From Promethearchaeota archaeon (GTDB lineage Archaea; Asgardarchaeota; Lokiarchaeia; Helarchaeales; RDOG01): a stretch of 64,000 bases of DNA. Positions 62,116 through 64,000 of the stretch are shown here, in pieces. The notes beneath the pieces were generated by a model. The model saw only the letters and a list, made by a program, of their open reading frames with translations, was not told the origin of the DNA and did not search any database. Numbering within the stretch: position 1 is the stretch's first letter; each line of letters begins with the position of its first letter. Location of the stretch: the NCBI GenBank assembly GCA_011365055.1, contig RDOG01000004.1, positions 124,001 through 188,000 of the forward strand. Reading direction: 5' to 3'. Both the position numbers and the translations under genes were made by a program.

Positions 62116-64000
62116 TTATTTTTGCAAATTGTAAGTTAAATTGTATCTCATGCGTCCATTTTTCCATTCTTCCACTTTGCTGTGCGGGAATTGCGAGATC
62201 AAGGCGTAGTAACCCGTAACTCTCGCTTTGTAGTCTAAATTCTTGCTTCCGCAATGAGGACAATTATTAAATATTCCAGCAGAATTTTTACCACATTTTA
62301 AGCAAACCGTAAAATCGAGGGTAAAAGCCCAATAGTATGACGGAGAATTTAAAGCAATTTTTTCATTTAATTTTTTCAATGCTTGCCAATTTGGGTAATT
62401 TTCGCCAATCCATAGATGATTTATGACACCATTTTGAATGATAGGATGAAATTGAGATTGTAATTCTATTCGTTCGAACATCGATACGGGGGCGTCATAT
62501 CTTAAATGCCCAGAGTTAGTATAATATACATTCCTTGATTTTACATCACCTAATACCAAGGCTTTTTCAGGAAAATATTTCAAATCCAATAATGCGATTC
62601 TACCAGCTGTGGATTCACTAGGTTGTTCCCATAGAGAGAATTTCTTTTTATAATCAACGCTGAATTCTAAACAAGTATTTGACATTTCTCTTAAAACTCT
62701 TTTGCCAAATTCGAAGGAATTACTACTTTCATGTAATTCTTCACCGGTATGAAATAAAACAGACTCATTTAATCCTGTAAATCCAATACTTAAACTTTGC
62801 ATTGATAAATTAAAGAACTTTTTATCACTACCTTTAATAGTACGGCATAAAAGTGGAAGTTTGTTATTTTCTAAGCGATTCTTTATTATTTCATATTTAT
62901 TTAAAAGAATATCTTTACTCAATTCCATTCTTTTACGAAGTAATTCGAAATAAAGATCATCATCACCATTAGATTCATAGGCAATTCTCGGTATATTTAG
63001 ACTTACGCTTTGTAATGATCCAAGATTCACGTAATTTTTTTCAAATTCAAATAAATCTGGATCCATACAATACTTCTTTATTTCTCCTTTTCGATTGAAA
63101 AGCCGGCAACATTGTGAATGAACTTCGTCATCACCAATTACATCGAGGTTTAAAAAATAAGGTAATCCAAATTTCGCAGTAAGTTGATAGGTTTTTTCGA
63201 ATGCTTCTGGATAGTCTTTTTCCCATTTTTGTTTTAATTTTATTTCTGGTTTTGGAAATGGATAAAATACTCCATTTTCATCGCCTTCTAAAAATACATC
63301 GTGTACTGCTTTGAAAAATTCCAGGCAATCATCTTCATAATTAGCATATGTTTCAGGTCCGATTTTTCCACCTAATTTTACAGCTTTTACATCCATTAGA
63401 GATTTAGGAATTGTTGGAGTAAGTGTTATACTTGAAAATGTCCTTTGTGCACCTCTTGTTAATCCAACTTGATTTATTCTACAAATAAATACTTGGGCAA
63501 CTTGTTTTTTTTCTTTATATGATAGATTCGCAACAATTGGAGCGAAAATAGCAGTAAAATTATCATATCCTAATCCTCCTGAAAATTCGTTAGTCAAATA
63601 AACTAAGAACGTTGCAGCATGATCTGCAGCTACATCGGCATGATTTGCTCTCCTAAAATTATTAGTATGCGGCCAATTGTTAAGCGGAGGGAGTCCATGA
63701 AGTAAAGGAATTCTCAAGTCTATATTTTGACAAAATGGTCTCAGATCGAAATATCTTAACATATGAATATGAATTTCTCCCTTTAAATGAGCATTTGCTT
63801 GTTCATCCGTCAGCAGTCTTAACATAGAATACTCTTTTGAAATTTTGTCTCCTGCCCATGCGTGTATAGATTCGGGATTTATGAACTGATTGGAATTTTC
63901 TTTAACTCCCTTGCTTAAATATTTTTCATAATCCATCACGGGCATTCCAATTCTTGTATATTTTTTTCTGGCTTCCAGCATTCCTAATTCAGCGAGAACC
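62116..64000 (-). CDS. nrdD: Anaerobic ribonucleoside-triphosphate reductase (NrdD), N-terminus off the window
   Basis: The visible about 628 residues match class III RNR: a GEIHIHMLRYFDLRPFC segment, DLRIPLLHGL, the middle barrel with SQCCRLFNRKG, and FTGLNESVLFH. A C-terminal zinc site (CLKCG, CPHCG) and the glycyl-radical motif (ARVTGYY, radical Gly in RVTGY) complete it. It reduces NTPs to dNTPs without oxygen after activation by NrdG, which is not in view. The frame stays open past 63981 (VLAELGMLEAR), so the true start lies beyond the right edge. Class III RNRs are frequent on viruses and large plasmids. Confidence 0.9.
   Translation of the reverse strand, partial: VLAELGMLEARKKYTRIGMPVMDYEKYLSKGVKENSNQFINPESIHAWAGDKISKEYSMLRLLTDEQANAHLKGEIHIHMLRYFDLRPFCQNIDLRIPLLHGLPPLNNWPHTNNFRRANHADVAADHAATFLVYLTNEFSGGLGYDNFTAIFAPIVANLSYKEKKQVAQVFICRINQVGLTRGAQRTFSSITLTPTIPKSLMDVKAVKLGGKIGPETYANYEDDCLEFFKAVHDVFLEGDENGVFYPFPKPEIKLKQKWEKDYPEAFEKTYQLTAKFGLPYFLNLDVIGDDEVHSQCCRLFNRKGEIKKYCMDPDLFEFEKNYVNLGSLQSVSLNIPRIAYESNGDDDLYFELLRKRMELSKDILLNKYEIIKNRLENNKLPLLCRTIKGSDKKFFNLSMQSLSIGFTGLNESVLFHTGEELHESSNSFEFGKRVLREMSNTCLEFSVDYKKKFSLWEQPSESTAGRIALLDLKYFPEKALVLGDVKSRNVYYTNSGHLRYDAPVSMFERIELQSQFHPIIQNGVINHLWIGENYPNWQALKKLNEKIALNSPSYYWAFTLDFTVCLKCGKNSAGIFNNCPHCGSKNLDYKARVTGYYALISQFPHSKVEEWKNGRMRYNLTYNLQK

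Noticed and set aside
1..64000. tRNA, rRNA or CRISPR arrays
   Set aside because: No cloverleaf-like gene, rRNA segment or regularly spaced repeats were found by eye; the only strong repeats are the GC-rich pair near 34-35.6 kb.

Overview
This is an A+T-rich archaeal window (visibly about 70% A+T or more). The archaeal signs are an Alba chromatin protein, a Hjc-type Holliday-junction resolvase, a PAN-like proteasomal ATPase ending in a HbYX tail, an archaeo-eukaryotic primase, TATA-box promoters about 26 nt upstream of apparently leaderless genes, and U-rich gene ends. Several genes point to an Asgard (Promethearchaeota) source: a Rag/Gtr-like GTPase, a UEV-RING protein, a giant N-glycosylation-rich surface protein, and many RPA-like OB folds. 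That assignment is inference. I see no rRNA, tRNA or ribosomal protein genes, and the only core-metabolism gene is an anaerobic ribonucleotide reductase cut by the right edge. The window carries its own primase, resolvase, Cas4-like nuclease, ssDNA-binding folds and probable DNA-modification enzymes. It therefore looks like accessory DNA: a large plasmid, virus or integrated element, or a variable chromosomal region. No integrase, capsid gene or clear boundary is visible.

Layout. 0-8.2 kb holds short genes on both strands: a membrane protein, a double-OB protein, a DUF8156 protein, a MarR regulator with a likely operator, a CPBP protease, a GNAT, a YodL-like protein and a wHTH/PD-(D/E)XK-like protein. 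9.2-25.1 kb is a collinear block of six genes: a 2426-aa surface protein, a signal-peptide/multi-TM protein, a 1716-aa HerA/VirB4/FtsK-class ATPase, a Rag-like GTPase, a small protein and a zinc-ribbon OB protein. It looks like a cell-surface or secretion machine. 25.5-29.6 kb is a second block: a coiled-coil protein, a Ycf46-type AAA+ ATPase, DUF1257 (Ycf35) and DUF2997, a set best known from cyanobacteria and plastids.

30-47 kb is a run of plus-strand genes with DNA functions: a tandem-RHH-like protein, double-OB proteins, a Cas4-like nuclease, two TGT/DpdA-superfamily enzymes flanking a DAPY-type methyltransferase, an RPA2-like OB protein and a Hjc resolvase. The run is interrupted near 34-35.6 kb by a GC-rich, hairpin-forming 90-bp perfect repeat present twice. 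47-49.6 kb holds Alba, an HNH endonuclease and a membrane-anchored protein.

49.6-56.1 kb is mostly minus strand: a multi-OB protein, a UEV+RING+zinc-ribbon protein, a zinc/OB protein and a PAN-like ATPase with an HbYX tail. This suggests a ubiquitin/proteasome-linked module. 56.3-61.3 kb holds the primase, a candidate structured RNA (58.4-58.65 kb) and members of a family of related unknown proteins. 61.4-64 kb ends with a Ser/Glu-rich protein and NrdD.

At least one gene (30506), and probably three or four, appears to start at AUU. Such genes are easily missed or mis-started by standard gene callers.
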